DNA of 23,621 nucleotides, taken from contig QZLH01000136.1 of the NCBI GenBank assembly GCA_003833135.1, forward strand, positions 56,890 through 80,510, in the 5' to 3' direction. This stretch comes from Oehlia diaphana (taxonomy: Eukaryota; Glomeromycota; Glomeromycetes; Glomerales; Glomeraceae). Of the stretch, positions 9,414 to 19,928 are shown piece by piece. The first letter of the stretch is position 1. Every line of letters begins with the position of its first letter. The notes beneath the pieces are model-generated. The model saw only the letters and a list, made by a program, of their open reading frames with translations. It was not told the origin of the DNA and ran no database searches. The position numbers were made by a program, and so were the translations under genes.

Positions 9414-10398
9414 AAAATTTTTTCTTATTTGTTAAATGATTATGTTATTTTATTTTAAAAAATAAAAATTATTTTTTTATCTAATTTTTTTATCGATAAA
9501 AATAAGTTTACTAGGATGATTTTAACGCTTACTATCGACTTATACTATTATGTGATTTTAAATAATTATTCCAGTTGTTAAAAAATTTAAGAAATACAAG
9601 AAATAACATTTTTTTTTTTTTGTCTTTGTAGCACTCTTGTCTTTGACTTGTTTTATTTATATTTAGTAAATAGATAAACGTCAATTACTTCTTTGCTATT
9701 AAAAAAAAATGTATGTTTCTTGATTTTGATCGGTATTCTTAAAATACTTATAAAATAAAGTCTATGTTGTTAAAGATTGTAAAAATAATTTTTCTTTTGA
9801 TTGTTCATTAAGTTTTTTTTTCTAATCAAAAACATAAATAAATTTCCCGTGTAGTGTTAATTAGCCAATCAACGTTTAAAGATGGAGAATAACTTTACCC
9901 ATTTTTAATAACACGAAAATTCAAAATTTTTATATGAAAATAAAAAAATTATTTATGGATGTGATGTTAACCAATTAGTAGCTCCTACTAGATACTGATT
10001 ATATGATTACTCCATAACATTATTGAAAATATGAAGAAGTTCTTGACAATAAATCCGCAGTATTATAATTAATATAGTTCTAATACTTCCTCTTTACTAA
10101 CTTCTGATATAACCCTTTATACATTTAAATCCTACTATAAATTTATTCAAATCCTCCTTTACTGCTTCTCATTTCTTATCCTCTTTCTTCCATTTTTCAA
10201 GTTTCCTTAAGTAATACTGATCAAAAAGATGACTATTTTTAAATAATTCTAAAAGTTATTTTAACTCTTCCCACCAGATATTAATAATTAGGTTATTCTT
10301 CATAATAAAAACAGTCATTAATGATAATCATAATAAGTATTAGTTATTTACTAATCTAGTAGTATATAAATGGGTTAACTTTTTTATCATCCTAGATA
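9414..10398. other. Intergenic, no gene seen
   Basis: AT-rich DNA downstream of the pseudokinase gene. The word ACCAATTAGTAGC occurs at 9968 and recurs at 10445, with its inverse at 10399. Two A-rich/T-rich stretches near 9600 and 9800 and a CT-rich patch near 10150-10200 are seen. Nothing coding is supported. Confidence 0.55.
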
Positions 10399-10455
10399 TA
10401 CTAATTGGTCCGCCAGTTTATAACTGGCGGAAAAAATCCTAAATACCAATTAGTA
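10399..10455. repeat. Nested fold-back (hairpin within inverted repeat)
   Basis: The outer arms TACTAATTGGT (10399-10409) and ACCAATTAGTA (10445-10455) are perfect inverses. Directly inside the left arm lies a second perfect inverted repeat, CCGCCAGTT and AACTGGCGG, with a three-base loop (10410-10430). The GC-rich inner stem stands out in AT-rich DNA. It may be a MITE end, a footprint of a transposon or a Helitron-type terminal hairpin; the sequence does not decide. Confidence 0.8.
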
Positions 10456-11340
10456 GCCAGGTGATAATTATTTGTATACAGCACATATAATAATCATATA
10501 GCACCTCCGCCTGTATGATTCTTTTCTAATTTATGAAAATGTAAAATGATAATAGTATAACTTTATAATCTTAATTCTTATTCTCTTTTTTTTATATCTG
10601 TTGTTTTTCTTTTTTTACCCCTCCTTTTTTTAAAAAAAAATAATCAAGTACATGTAAGACAATTACAGATGTAAATTTCAATAAATTTCCTTTAGAGAGG
10701 AATTAATTGTTTACAAAATAATAATAATAAAATTTCTTTTTTTGTTGCAAGCCTTAACTTTATTTTAAGTATTGATTTTCGTTATTGATTGATTGATTGA
10801 TTTGATATACAAAATACTAACAAAATATAACAAATAAACATTATCAAGTAATTAATTTCTACATATGATAAAACTATCATATACAAAAGTTGTCATAAAA
10901 GTTTTACGTTCGAAAAAAAACATTATTTTTATTTAATCATATAAATCTAAACAAGTGTGAATTAAATATTTTTTTTTTTTAATAGGTTTAAGTTTATTGA
11001 ATAAACCACTAGGAAACGGTAATATCAGTATTCAGTATATAGGTAGATAATTACATGCTCAATTAACCGATCAAGATAATTTCGTGTAATATAAGAACCA
11101 ATTAAACGTCGACTCAAAGAACAAGCGGACGGACAATGGGATATTTTGTACCACTACGGCTAGAACATATAGAGTCCTTCGCTACGCTCCGGACTAATAA
11201 TTTATGCTTTATTTAATATTTATGTATATTTAAATGGTTATAACTATGTATAGTCATGTCAAATTAAGATAATAAAATATAGGACAAGCTTTGTTTGTTC
11301 TGAATCGTAGGAAACATAGTTATTAAATTTTAAAGTATTT
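10456..11340. other. Intergenic, no gene seen
   Basis: It holds a GATT microsatellite (about 10784-10803), homopolymer runs, and a small hairpin-forming word AGTCC...GGACT (11173-11195) around CGCTACGCT. No coding region is supported on either strand. Confidence 0.55.
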
Positions 11341-11357
11341 TTTTTCGTTTGGAATTA

Positions 11358-11431
11358 ATCACGTGATACAGCTAATTTTATTGGCCATCAATATTTCTTT
11401 ATTTGGCTTTTAATGTCGATCATCACGTGAA
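11358..11431. promoter_or_regulatory. Pair of CACGTG (E-box/G-box) sites upstream of copy 3
   Basis: ATCACGTGAT is at 11358-11367 and ATCACGTGAA at 11422-11431, 64 bp apart and about 180-250 bp before the start codon at 11610. CACGTG is the classical target of bHLH proteins in fungi. The same sites are not present at this distance upstream of copy 2, so regulation of the two near-identical genes may differ. Function is inferred only. Confidence 0.45.
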
Positions 11432-11480
11432 AAATACGATTTCCTTGAGGTCGCACTAAATTGAAACAGCGATAAATCAT

Positions 11481-11609
11481 TCTATTTTCCATTTATAATC
11501 AATGATTTACATAAATTGCGCCGACTTGCATTTTTTTAAAAAAAGCTTCGCTTTCTCTTAATCTCCCTACGTTGTTTCTTTGATAGAAGATTATAATATT
11601 AGTTGAATC
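11481..11609 (+). promoter_or_regulatory. Conserved promoter/5' leader of BTB-TLDc copy 3
   Basis: It matches the block upstream of copy 2 (TTTCCATTTATA, ATGATTTACATAAA, GCGCC, ACTTGCATTT, A-run, pyrimidine-rich stretch, TTAGTTGAATC before ATG). Upstream of this block the two loci no longer align by eye, so the duplicated unit seems to begin here. Confidence 0.6.
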
Positions 11610-13090
11610 ATGTCGTATAAATTTGAATCAGATATCATAAAAGCGCTTGAAGAAATACTTAAAACTGAAACTGATTATAATGTTATTCTTCAAGTTGGAA
11701 AAGAACATGATTTTAAGGAATTTCATTTACACTCTATTATCTTACGCTTTAGATCCGAATATTTTAACGAAATACTATCTTCTGAAAATATAGAGAAGAA
11801 AGATGGAAAATATATAATCAAGATACAAAATATTACTTCCCAAGCTTTTGATGCTATTCTTAAGTAAGTTAATTCAAATTTCCTGTACGAAAATAAAGTA
11901 TTAAATACATTCAATTTTTTTTATTAACAAGGTATCTTTACACTGGTCATATTAATATCAATAATAAAACCGGAACTGAGCTTTTGGATATTATGATCGC
12001 CTCCGATGAACTGAAGTTGAAACAATTAACTAAAATTACCGAAGACTTTATTATTGAAAATTATCAACAATTCTTACAAAATGATCCAGTTGGAATTCTT
12101 CAAATTATTTATTATAATAAATCACTTGTTAATCTACAAGAATTTTGCTTGGAGACAATTTGTTCTGATCCTAAAATTTTGTTCGATTCCGATAAGTTTA
12201 TTAATTTACCCGCCCCTTTATTAGAAGTTATTTTAAAACGAGATGATTTGAATTTAGCAGAAATTGAAGTTTGGGAAAGTTTAATCAAATGGGGGCTAGC
12301 CCAAGAGAAAACTCTTTATCAAGATGTTACTAATTGGAATCAAGAAAATTTTAACCATTTTCAAAGAATTCTTTATAAATTTATTCCTTTAATTAGATTT
12401 TATGAAATATCATCCGATGATTATTTCAACAAGGTTAAACCTTATAAAAAAGTTTTATCAAAGGAATTAAGAGATGATATTTTAAAGTTTCATATGGTTT
12501 CTGGATATACACCAACTCTCAAAGTTTCACCGAGACGTCCCATTCGTCCCAAGTATCAATTCGAAATCGATTCTGTTTTAATTAATCAAAAAATTCAGGA
12601 TTATCTTTTGCTTTTTGCAAATTGGATTGACAAAAAAGAGGCAAATAATAAGTATACTAAAACTATTCCCTATAAATTTAATCTCTTATACAGGGCTAGC
12701 AGGGATGGTTATGCAACAAAGGCATTTCATGATAAATGTGATAATAAAGGAGCAACTATAGTAATAGTAAAAATTAATAAGACAGAGCAAATAGTTGGTG
12801 GGTATAATCCATTCGATTGGGATTCAAGTAAAGGTTTTATGAATACAGCAGACAGTTTTATATTCTCATTTACAGATAGTAACAATATAAACTCTGCAAA
12901 AGCAGGTTATAGTAATGGTGTAAATTCTATAGGTTGTTGTCCACAACATGGACCAGTATTTGGTAGTCTATTTCTTCATTTAACAGATGGTACTATGTGG
13001 AGTATTAGTAACAATAATTATTCTGATATTGGTATTATAACAAAACGTACGAATGCAGATGATTATGAAGTTTTTCAAGTTATAAAATAA
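11610..13090 (+). CDS. BTB-BACK-TLDc protein (copy 3)
   Basis: Two exons, 11610-11863 and 11932-13090, give 470 residues. The first exon is 254 nt, identical in length to the other copies, and the junction reads FDAILKYLYTGH. Domains as in copy 2: BTB about 15-120, BACK about 128-235, TLDc about 300-468. LLYRASRDG, GGYNPFDWD, SFIFSFTD and a terminal DDYEVFQV are present. It is four residues longer than copy 2, mainly in the BACK-TLDc linker (RRPIRPKYQFEIDS). BTB and BACK are almost the same as in copy 2, while differences cluster in the TLDc loops (for example KGFMNTA for NTYKSTT, and INKTEQIV for IKGSEQLI). The sequence after the stop codon does not match the family 3' flank. No sign of decay. 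Molecular partners cannot be inferred from sequence. Confidence 0.92.
11864..11931 (+). other. Intron of BTB-TLDc copy 3
   Basis: 68-nt phase-2 intron, GTAAGT donor and AACAAG acceptor, at the same codon as in copies 1, 2 and 4. Confidence 0.87.
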
Positions 13091-13928
13091 ATCGATACAC
13101 AGCACATATAAGAATAATCGAAAATATTTGTTATATTTTGAAAATGAAATGAACTACAGTGACAACTGAATAAATTAGACTCATTAAAATTAAAATTTTA
13201 TCATGGTTATGAATAAATGATTCAAGATAATATAGAAAAGATTGTATAATACACAATGGAAAAAAAATTTTGCGCGAATGAATATTGTTTTATAATGGCA
13301 ACAATAAAAGATTTAAACTATGAGTTATACGACAGTTCTCATAATTAATGATCAAAATATTAGATAATCATGTGATTTTCTTAAACATGATGCAGAAACA
13401 ATAGTTATTTCGCTCTCTAACAAATTTTAAATATAAACTAACTTTGTTTTGAAAGTTTTGATAAATTATTTTGATATAAAATCTGCATCAATTTTTCAAA
13501 AAAGACTTGTTACTGTTGTTCATGATTAAGTTTAGAATTATTGAGTCATCGGCTGTATTTTTATGGTGCTACACACAATTTATTGTAAATTTTATGGTAT
13601 AAATTATAAATATTTGATGTAACTATTATACAGTATTTTAATAATTTAAGGATTACAACATCATACTTATAATACATGTGAGGACGTTTTACAAAGCTGG
13701 CAAAACTTATAGCCGGTTGAGCTCACTGACCAGTTATCAACTGAACATCATTAGTTTTACATAATAAAACGCATTTTCAACATATACTGCTATAAATAAA
13801 TACGTCAAAATGTTATTATGATTACCGCAATAAGAATATCGTGTGAATTTCAATCGCTTTTCGGTTCTTGTATTTCACATATATGACAAACCGTTCGTTT
13901 GAATAATCATTTGTTGATGAAGAGAGCA
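13091..13928. other. Intergenic, no gene seen
   Basis: ACAGCACATATAA at 13099-13111 repeats a word at 10478-10490. The stretch 13259-13301 (GAAAAAAAATTTTGC, then TTGTTTTATAATG) matches 15921-15961, showing a diverged duplication between the two spacers. No coding region is supported. Confidence 0.55.
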
Positions 13929-13941
13929 TAGGCTATGTACA

Positions 13942-14089
13942 GTATGTAGGGTATGGTTAAACATCACATATAAAATGATCATGTGACCATACGTGGTACA
14001 GAATAGAACGGTCTAGGCCTTCCCTCATTTGGAAATAAACAATGTAGATCTGTATGGAACGCGTGTGAAATTTTGCATACCCTACATAC
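13942..14089. repeat. Inverted-repeat element, about 150-175 bp
   Basis: GTATGTAGGGTATG (13942-13955) and its perfect inverse CATACCCTACATAC (14076-14089) enclose 120 bp without coding capacity. Outside them a weaker inverted match (CTATGT against ACATAGG) extends the arms to roughly 13930 and 14096. The structure fits a small MITE or fold-back; a clear target-site duplication is not visible. Confidence 0.7.
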
Positions 14090-14096
14090 ATAGGTA

Positions 14097-15184
14097 TCCA
14101 TATACTACATGTTATCGTAACACCCGTTGTGTTGTCAAAAATTAAAAAATTCCATTATTATTATTGACAATGGTAATAATTATTTTGAAAGCAATACGTT
14201 CAATTGGAATTACTTATTTATAGTTTTAACTAAATCATTACCAACTTTACTCATTTAACTCCAAATTTGTTTTGATGAGGCACCTAGATTGGAATCTTTA
14301 AAATTATTTCTTGATAATTGTAAAAACAAACATTTTATGTTATTAAAAACCATAAACACAATTATGATGAATATTTGGATTTAATGGAAGAAACCAAATA
14401 AAGCACAAAGAATTGTCAAAAAATATAACATGTTCTTTTGAAGAATTTGTATTGGATTCAAATAAATGTTACCATAATAAATTTTTTTAATATTGGTATG
14501 TTTTTTTATAACTATGCAAACATTCTATATCTTAATAAATAAAATATATTTAAATAGTATAAAATTAATCACTAATTTTGTATGACTTAGCAGGACTAAA
14601 GGGTAATAGAACGCGGATATTAGATCATTTGATGCGACGCTAAATACAGAACTAAACCAACAATTTTGCATATATTTTTCTTTCGTTTTAATCAATCATC
14701 CGAATATTTAGATATATAACTTTTTTTGCGGATGACTAGGAAATAAGTTATATATTCATCATATTCATCAGAAATAGCCGAAATATGCCATCACATATTT
14801 TATACTGCGTACGGTTTTCATACTACTTTCTTTCTCCCATCCAGTTTCCGTAACTTGCTCGAGTTTTTTTTGTAGTTTGATCAGTCGGGAGCTTAAGTTT
14901 CATTTTACTTAGAACATGAATAAACTTGCAAGTATCATATAGATAGCGCTGTCAAGGAGTCCCTCCATTGTTATTACGTCTTGAACTCGCATTGATATGA
15001 TTATGATGCTGAAAAGTACGATCAAAAATATAAATATATTTATCTTGCGATTGTTAAGTAGATAATGTTTGACTTTTATCTTGGGATTATTATATTATGG
15101 TATAATGACATGATTGATAAAAATATTCAAGTCTTTGATTGGCAGACTACTTACTAATCGAATTTTATGGATGATCTTAAAAAG
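14097..15184. other. Intergenic, no gene seen
   Basis: AT-rich non-coding DNA. No open frame with family resemblance, no repeats beyond short homopolymers. The last 100 bases lead into the TLDc relic and may contain older, unrecognisable parts of it. Confidence 0.5.
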
Positions 15185-15310
15185 GGCTGTTGTCACCAAA
15201 GTAATGCTAATTTTGAGATATTAGTAATAATTATTATCTTAGTTTCGCTAGTATTAGTTATTTGGTATTTCCAATAATAGGTGTAAATATAGATGAAGCT
15301 TTCGAATTAT
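15185..15310 (+). pseudogene. Relic of a TLDc C-terminus
   Basis: Heavily decayed match to the last part of the TLDc exon. GGGCTGTTGTCACCA resembles the paralogues' GGTTGTTGTCCACAACATGG region, ATATTAGTAATAATTATTAT resembles the stretch encoding WNISNNNY, and GATGAAGCTTTCGAATTATAAGAAAT resembles that for DDYEVFQVMKK (compare 4691-4721), with bases lost and substitutions. It is followed at the right distance by the family 3' flank, which supports the call. No upstream BTB or BACK part can be seen. Confidence 0.55.
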
Positions 15311-15384
15311 AAGAAATCAGAAAAAAACAAATTAATAAATTTATTTATATTTGATAATTTAATGAAAATTTCAAAATATACAGT

Positions 15385-15530
15385 TGTTTTATACTCATAC
15401 AATTTCTCGGGTTATTAAAAACACATGCAAAAATTGCAATACCGCCATTGATTATTATAAAGATCAATAAATGTCACGAACTATTTATACATTAACCAAG
15501 GCCTATTGTAATAATGCAACTAACGTTAAA
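15385..15530 (+). repeat. Family 3' flank, copy behind the relic
   Basis: CATACAATTTCT, TTATTAAAAACACATGCAA, ATTATTATAAA and ACATTAACCAAG follow the order of the 3' flanks after copies 1 and 2. More diverged than those, consistent with an older duplication. Confidence 0.65.
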
Positions 15531-16922
15531 AAATAAATTGTTGTTTGTTATATATAATGTATTTAGGGCTTATAAATAAAATTTTTGAAACGATACTTAA
15601 AAAAAAAATTCAGTACGTTAAACGTTAGTTTCTATAGCGTAATTAATAATATTTCATCATAACCATCAATCGTTACTACTTAATTTAAATTTGTTATTCG
15701 AATAAAATGTGCTTTAGCTTGTCTAATTTAGATTACCTTCAGTTTATTGTATTGAGAAACTATATCGATAATTGAACATTGAAATATAAACAACGTTTGT
15801 TTAAATTTACATCATAAATATTACTGATAAATATAATCGGAAAATATGCCCCAGCCTTAAATTACAATGATATTAAGGCCTTTTTACTTCATAGTGAACG
15901 AAACCTCATAGTAAATAATTGAAAAAAAATTTTGCCCATTAATGCAATTGTTTTATAATGCCGGAGATCACCAAAAAGTTTATATGTAGTTATAAGCATT
16001 TTCTCCTAATTTTATATCACAGTTAAATAGTCAACCTCATTGTTTTAAGGCTTCTCCAAATAAATCTCATAACTAAATCTAATTAAATAAATATTATTGA
16101 GATCTTAAGTTGTACCAGCATTACCTCCAGACCCGATCCGAGCAATAATGAGATAACTCAGGTCCCAATCATTGATTTCGGGTTGATGTATAAAAGCATT
16201 AGTAATATTTATAAGGTAGATTATTTTCACAATAATTGCATATTTTTCCGCAGATTCCGCAGCAAATTTAAACATTCAGATAGATAAAATAAAATTTTTG
16301 ACAGGTATAAGTTAATGTAATAACAAGTTACTAGTTTGAAAAATTGTCAAATAATGGTACAAATGTGTTTATTTACCAACAAAAATCCTTTGTCTCCCGC
16401 CATAATTTCAGTATATTTAATTTACTTTAGGATTACTTTTGAACAATCAGAGATGTGGTGGTATTTCCATGTAATTACTACGCTACAAATATTTAATTTT
16501 TTCATTTCACAGAAACAGGTCTTGAGTGATCAAGTAAGCTTGTTTTGTTACCACAAATGTCGTGAATATTTACATAGAATATTTTTTAGTATACAATTGC
16601 TAATTTTATTAATTTAAATTTATATAAGAACAAAATTTTATTATTTGTTTTAATTAATTATTTTTGGTAAAGGTAATTTTTTTTTCATAATTCATACTAT
16701 TCCTAAACTATATAAGTTATTGTAGTTATATTCTACACAAAGACAAAAATGTTACACGAATAGGATAATCATCCAATTAATTTCGAGTAAATTATATCTA
16801 AAAGAAGAATACAAATCTTAATGCACCTAATATCATTTGTGCGACCATATGAATCAATTATGTATTTATATGAACTTAACCTTATTTTTTAAAAAAAATT
16901 ATATTTATTTTTGAAAATAAAA
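15531..16922. other. Spacer before copy 4, no gene seen
   Basis: Its first part resembles the spacer upstream of copy 2 (15744-15770 with 2623-2650), and 15921-15961 matches 13259-13301. The open frame at 16336-16617 has no recognisable features and starts without ATG, so it is not called. The promoter block of copies 2 and 3 is absent in front of copy 4. Confidence 0.5.
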
Positions 16923-18430
16923 ATGTCTTTTGAATATTCCAAAGATCTAATTAATGATTATGAAAAATTACTTGAAATTGATAAAGGATATGATGTTATT
17001 ATATACGCTGGTGAAAATGATAATATGAAGGAAATTTATGCTCATTCATTCATATTACGTATTAGGTCACAATATTTTCGTGCGGCTTTCTCTAATGAAT
17101 GGGCTATTAAAAAAGATGGAAAATTTATTTTTAAAAAACCTAACGTTTCTCCTCAAATATTTAAAATTGTTTTAAGGTAATGTATAAAAAAAGAAAAATT
17201 TAACATTTGTATTTTAAAAAATTATAATATTTTTTTTTTAAAAATAAAAAATTATTATTATTATTTAGATTTATTTATTGTGGAAAAGTTGATTTAACAA
17301 ACTTAAAAAATCCAGAATTATTGAATCTTTTAGTCGCTGTGGATGAACTTAATATCCAAACATTAATCCCTTGTATTCAAGATTATTTAATTAATCATCA
17401 ACATGAAATTTTGCAACAAAATCCCGTTGAAATTCTTGAAATTGTACATTCAGTTTATCAATGTGATACTTTCTCAAGATTATGGGATTATTTTCTTGAA
17501 ACAATTTGTGATAAACCAGATATATTATTCAATCCTGATAATTTAATTAAGTTAAAAGAACCTTTATTGGAATTCTTTTTAAACCGGGATGATTTAATGT
17601 TGGATGAAATTGTTATATGGGATAACTTAATCAAATGGAGTTTTATCCAACATCCTACCATTCAACAAGATGTTAATAAATGGAATAATGAAGAAATCGC
17701 AATTATGAAAAGTACTTTTCAAAATTTCATTCCTTTAATTAGATTTTATCAAATATCTTCGGAAGATTTTCATTCAAAGGTATACCCTTTCAGAGTATTG
17801 CTACCTGAAGATTTGATTGATAACATACTTGCTTTTCATGCAACACCAAATAAAATACTTGATAATAATATACAACCACCTAGAAATCCAAAATATAATA
17901 CATATATTGTTAAATCACAACATTTTGCTATTTTTTCTAGTTGGATAGAAAAGAAATCCAATTCATATTATAATTTAAAATGTATTCCTTATCATTTTAA
18001 TTTAATTTATCGTGCTAGTAGAGATGGTTTTACAGCCGAAGCATTTCATGAAAATTGTGATGATAGAGGAGCTACTATAACTGTAGTAAAAATTAAAGGA
18101 TCAGAACAAATTTTTGGTGGATTTAATCCATTTGATTGGGATTTATGTGGTGATTATAAAACTACAAAAAATAGTTTTATATTCTCTTTTATCGATAGAA
18201 AGAATATGAAAACTGCGAAAGTTGGTTATAGTAATGGTCGATGTTCTGTAGGTTGTTATCAAGATTATGGTCCAATATTTGGTTATTATCTTTATTATAA
18301 AAGTACTCATTGGATGGTTAATCATGATTTTTCAAGGAATTATCCTGGTATTAAAATTCCAATATCAGATGTATTAGATATTACAAATATTGATGATTAT
18401 GAAGTTTTTCAAATTATAAAGAAATCATAA
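16923..18430 (+). CDS. BTB-BACK-TLDc protein (copy 4, divergent)
   Basis: Two exons, 16923-17176 and 17269-18430, give 471 residues. The first exon is again 254 nt and the junction reads FKIVLRFIYCGKVDL. I chose the ATG at 16923 because it gives the same exon length as the other copies; upstream in-frame codons lack ATG. BTB about 15-120, BACK about 128-240, TLDc about 300-469, with LIYRASRDG, FGGFNPFDWD, SFIFSFID and DDYEVFQI. Compared with copies 2 and 3 it is much more divergent throughout, has a BACK insertion (SVYQCDTFSRLWDYF) and a changed C-terminal TLDc loop (HDFSRNYPGIKIP). It does not share their promoter, so it is an older paralogue. No stop codons or frameshifts; it appears functional. 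General family roles as for copy 2. Confidence 0.92.
17177..17268 (+). other. Intron of BTB-TLDc copy 4
   Basis: 92-nt phase-2 intron, donor GTAATG, acceptor TTTAG, at the homologous codon (Arg here, Lys in copies 2 and 3). Confidence 0.85.
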
Positions 18431-19229
18431 ACTGATAAATATGTTAATCAATTTTTAGTATTGGACATTTTTTTCAGCAGGTCGTTATATTTTAAAATGG
18501 TCTATTTTTCTTATTAATAGTCTCGTTATCTAAATTCTTGGTCTCCTCTCATTCCTTTTAATATTATTTATTCAATTTTTTTACAATTACCTCGTAAGTC
18601 TGTCAGCGGATTGAGAGTACAGCGAATATTTTTTTCGTTTTTTTTTCAGGGAATTCAATTGTATTATTATATATTGTATAAAAAAAAGATTTTTTAAAAT
18701 TGAAATCAATCATCGTTTCTGTGATCGCATGAATTTAATATTCTTTTTTTTTATAATTTTTTTTTTTTTTAGAAGGTCATTATTCCAAATATTAAATAAA
18801 GTTTAGTATTATAAATTATGTAATAATTATAAAAATGTTATTTATATATAAAATTTTATTTATTTATTTATTTATTGAGAAATAAAATATTAAATAAAAA
18901 TTATATTTTTGCTTGGAACTTGTGAAATAATAAATGAAATTCCCTTTTAAATATAACAAATTCAAACATATTAATCAAAGTATAAAGTAAAAGGAGAAAT
19001 AAAAATAGAAAAATAGTAATTAAGACTGTTAATTATTTACTAAAAAAATCCTATTTTTTAAATACTGTTAATAGCCAATTAGTAATAATATAGTATTGAA
19101 AGATTTAGAATTCGAAGGAAATCAAGTATTTCTAAACAATTTTATTTTTTATGGTTTGCACTTTGCAATAATAAGTGACTGCATGATATAATACAAATGA
19201 AAAATAAATTGACAGTTTTTTATGACGTC
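18431..19229. other. Intergenic, no gene seen
   Basis: Low-complexity DNA with several T-runs and a TTTA microsatellite (about 18856-18876). No coding region is supported. Confidence 0.6.
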
Positions 19230-19330
19230 GACAACAATAAAAGGTTGCTTAATCATTTTAATCTTTTTCGGATAATGGTACGGTTACGTAAACTGGTAAA
19301 CAAATTTGGTCGTACAAAATTATTTTTCAA
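19230..19330 (+). repeat. Direct duplication, compact copy
   Basis: This 100-bp block contains, in order, GACAACAATAAAAG, ATCATTTT, TTCGGATAATGG, CGTAAACTG and TTGGTCGTACAAAATT. The same blocks occur in the same order at 19624-19928, where they are separated by extra DNA. Confidence 0.7.
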
Positions 19331-19358
19331 AAACCACTTTAATAACCCGTGACCTGCA

Positions 19359-19383
19359 TGACCTGACCTGTCAGGTCGGGTCA
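19359..19383. repeat. GACCTG hairpin
   Basis: A near-perfect palindrome around T19371: GACCTG (19365-19370) pairs with CAGGTC (19372-19377), and the pairing continues outwards to TGACC and GGTCA with one G-T pair. A further GACCTG precedes it at 19351. The word resembles the GGTCGGTC repeats at the right edge of the window, so it may be a fragment of a related repeat. Confidence 0.7.
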
Positions 19384-19623
19384 TTCATTTCCTTGACTCG
19401 ACATTATATTGATTATGTTTATATATCGTCATTGATTATGATTATCCAAATCTTTTTTTCTCGGCTATTTCATCAAGAAATATTTGATTACCGACCTTAT
19501 AATTTCTATTGATCTGACTGAACCAACGACTCCGCCATCTAGTCGTCTTGAAAAAAGAAAAGCTTTACATAGCGATCTTTTTACCAAAAAGCTCTTTTTG
19601 AGGAAATACTTACATAGATCATT

Positions 19624-19928
19624 GACAACAATAAAAGTTCCAATCATTTTTTGTCTTTTATCTAACAGATTTAACCTCGGAAAATAAGTATTACTTCGGA
19701 TAATGCGGTACGTAAACTGATAATCAAAATTTAATAAATTTTATTACTTGGCTTTTTAAACATATGAATTTTATCCTTTTAGGCTAAGTTTACGAAAATT
19801 TACATTAGTAAAAAATTGACGGAATGGAGTATTCCCCTTAAATGATAACATGAAAATTTTTACATTTTACAATATCATATTGATAGTATTATTTTATACC
19901 AATTGGTCGTACAAAATTGATTTTTCAA
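19624..19928 (+). repeat. Direct duplication, expanded copy
   Basis: Second copy of the 19230-19330 blocks: GACAACAATAAAAG at 19624, TTCGGATAATGCGGTACG from 19695, TTGGTCGTACAAAATT from 19903. About 50 and 170 extra bases separate the blocks, as if DNA was inserted here or lost from the compact copy. Confidence 0.65.

Noticed and set aside
10410..10442. Helitron 3' end (hairpin then CTAA)
   Set aside because: The hairpin and CTAA at 10439-10442 fit the CTRR rule, but the next base is A rather than T and no 5' TC end or helicase was found.
16336..16617. 93-codon plus-strand open frame
   Set aside because: No ATG start at the first codon, no recognisable motif, and neighbouring DNA is decayed spacer. 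A transposase remnant was considered, but no catalytic motif is seen.
16911..16922. Earlier start for copy 4 at 16911
   Set aside because: That codon is TTG. The ATG at 16923 gives the 254-nt first exon shared by all copies.
19484..19687. 67-codon open frame with a TPPSSRLEKRK stretch
   Set aside because: Slightly more protein-like than neighbours, but it has no family match by eye and sits between duplicated repeat blocks. Left as part of a possible element.
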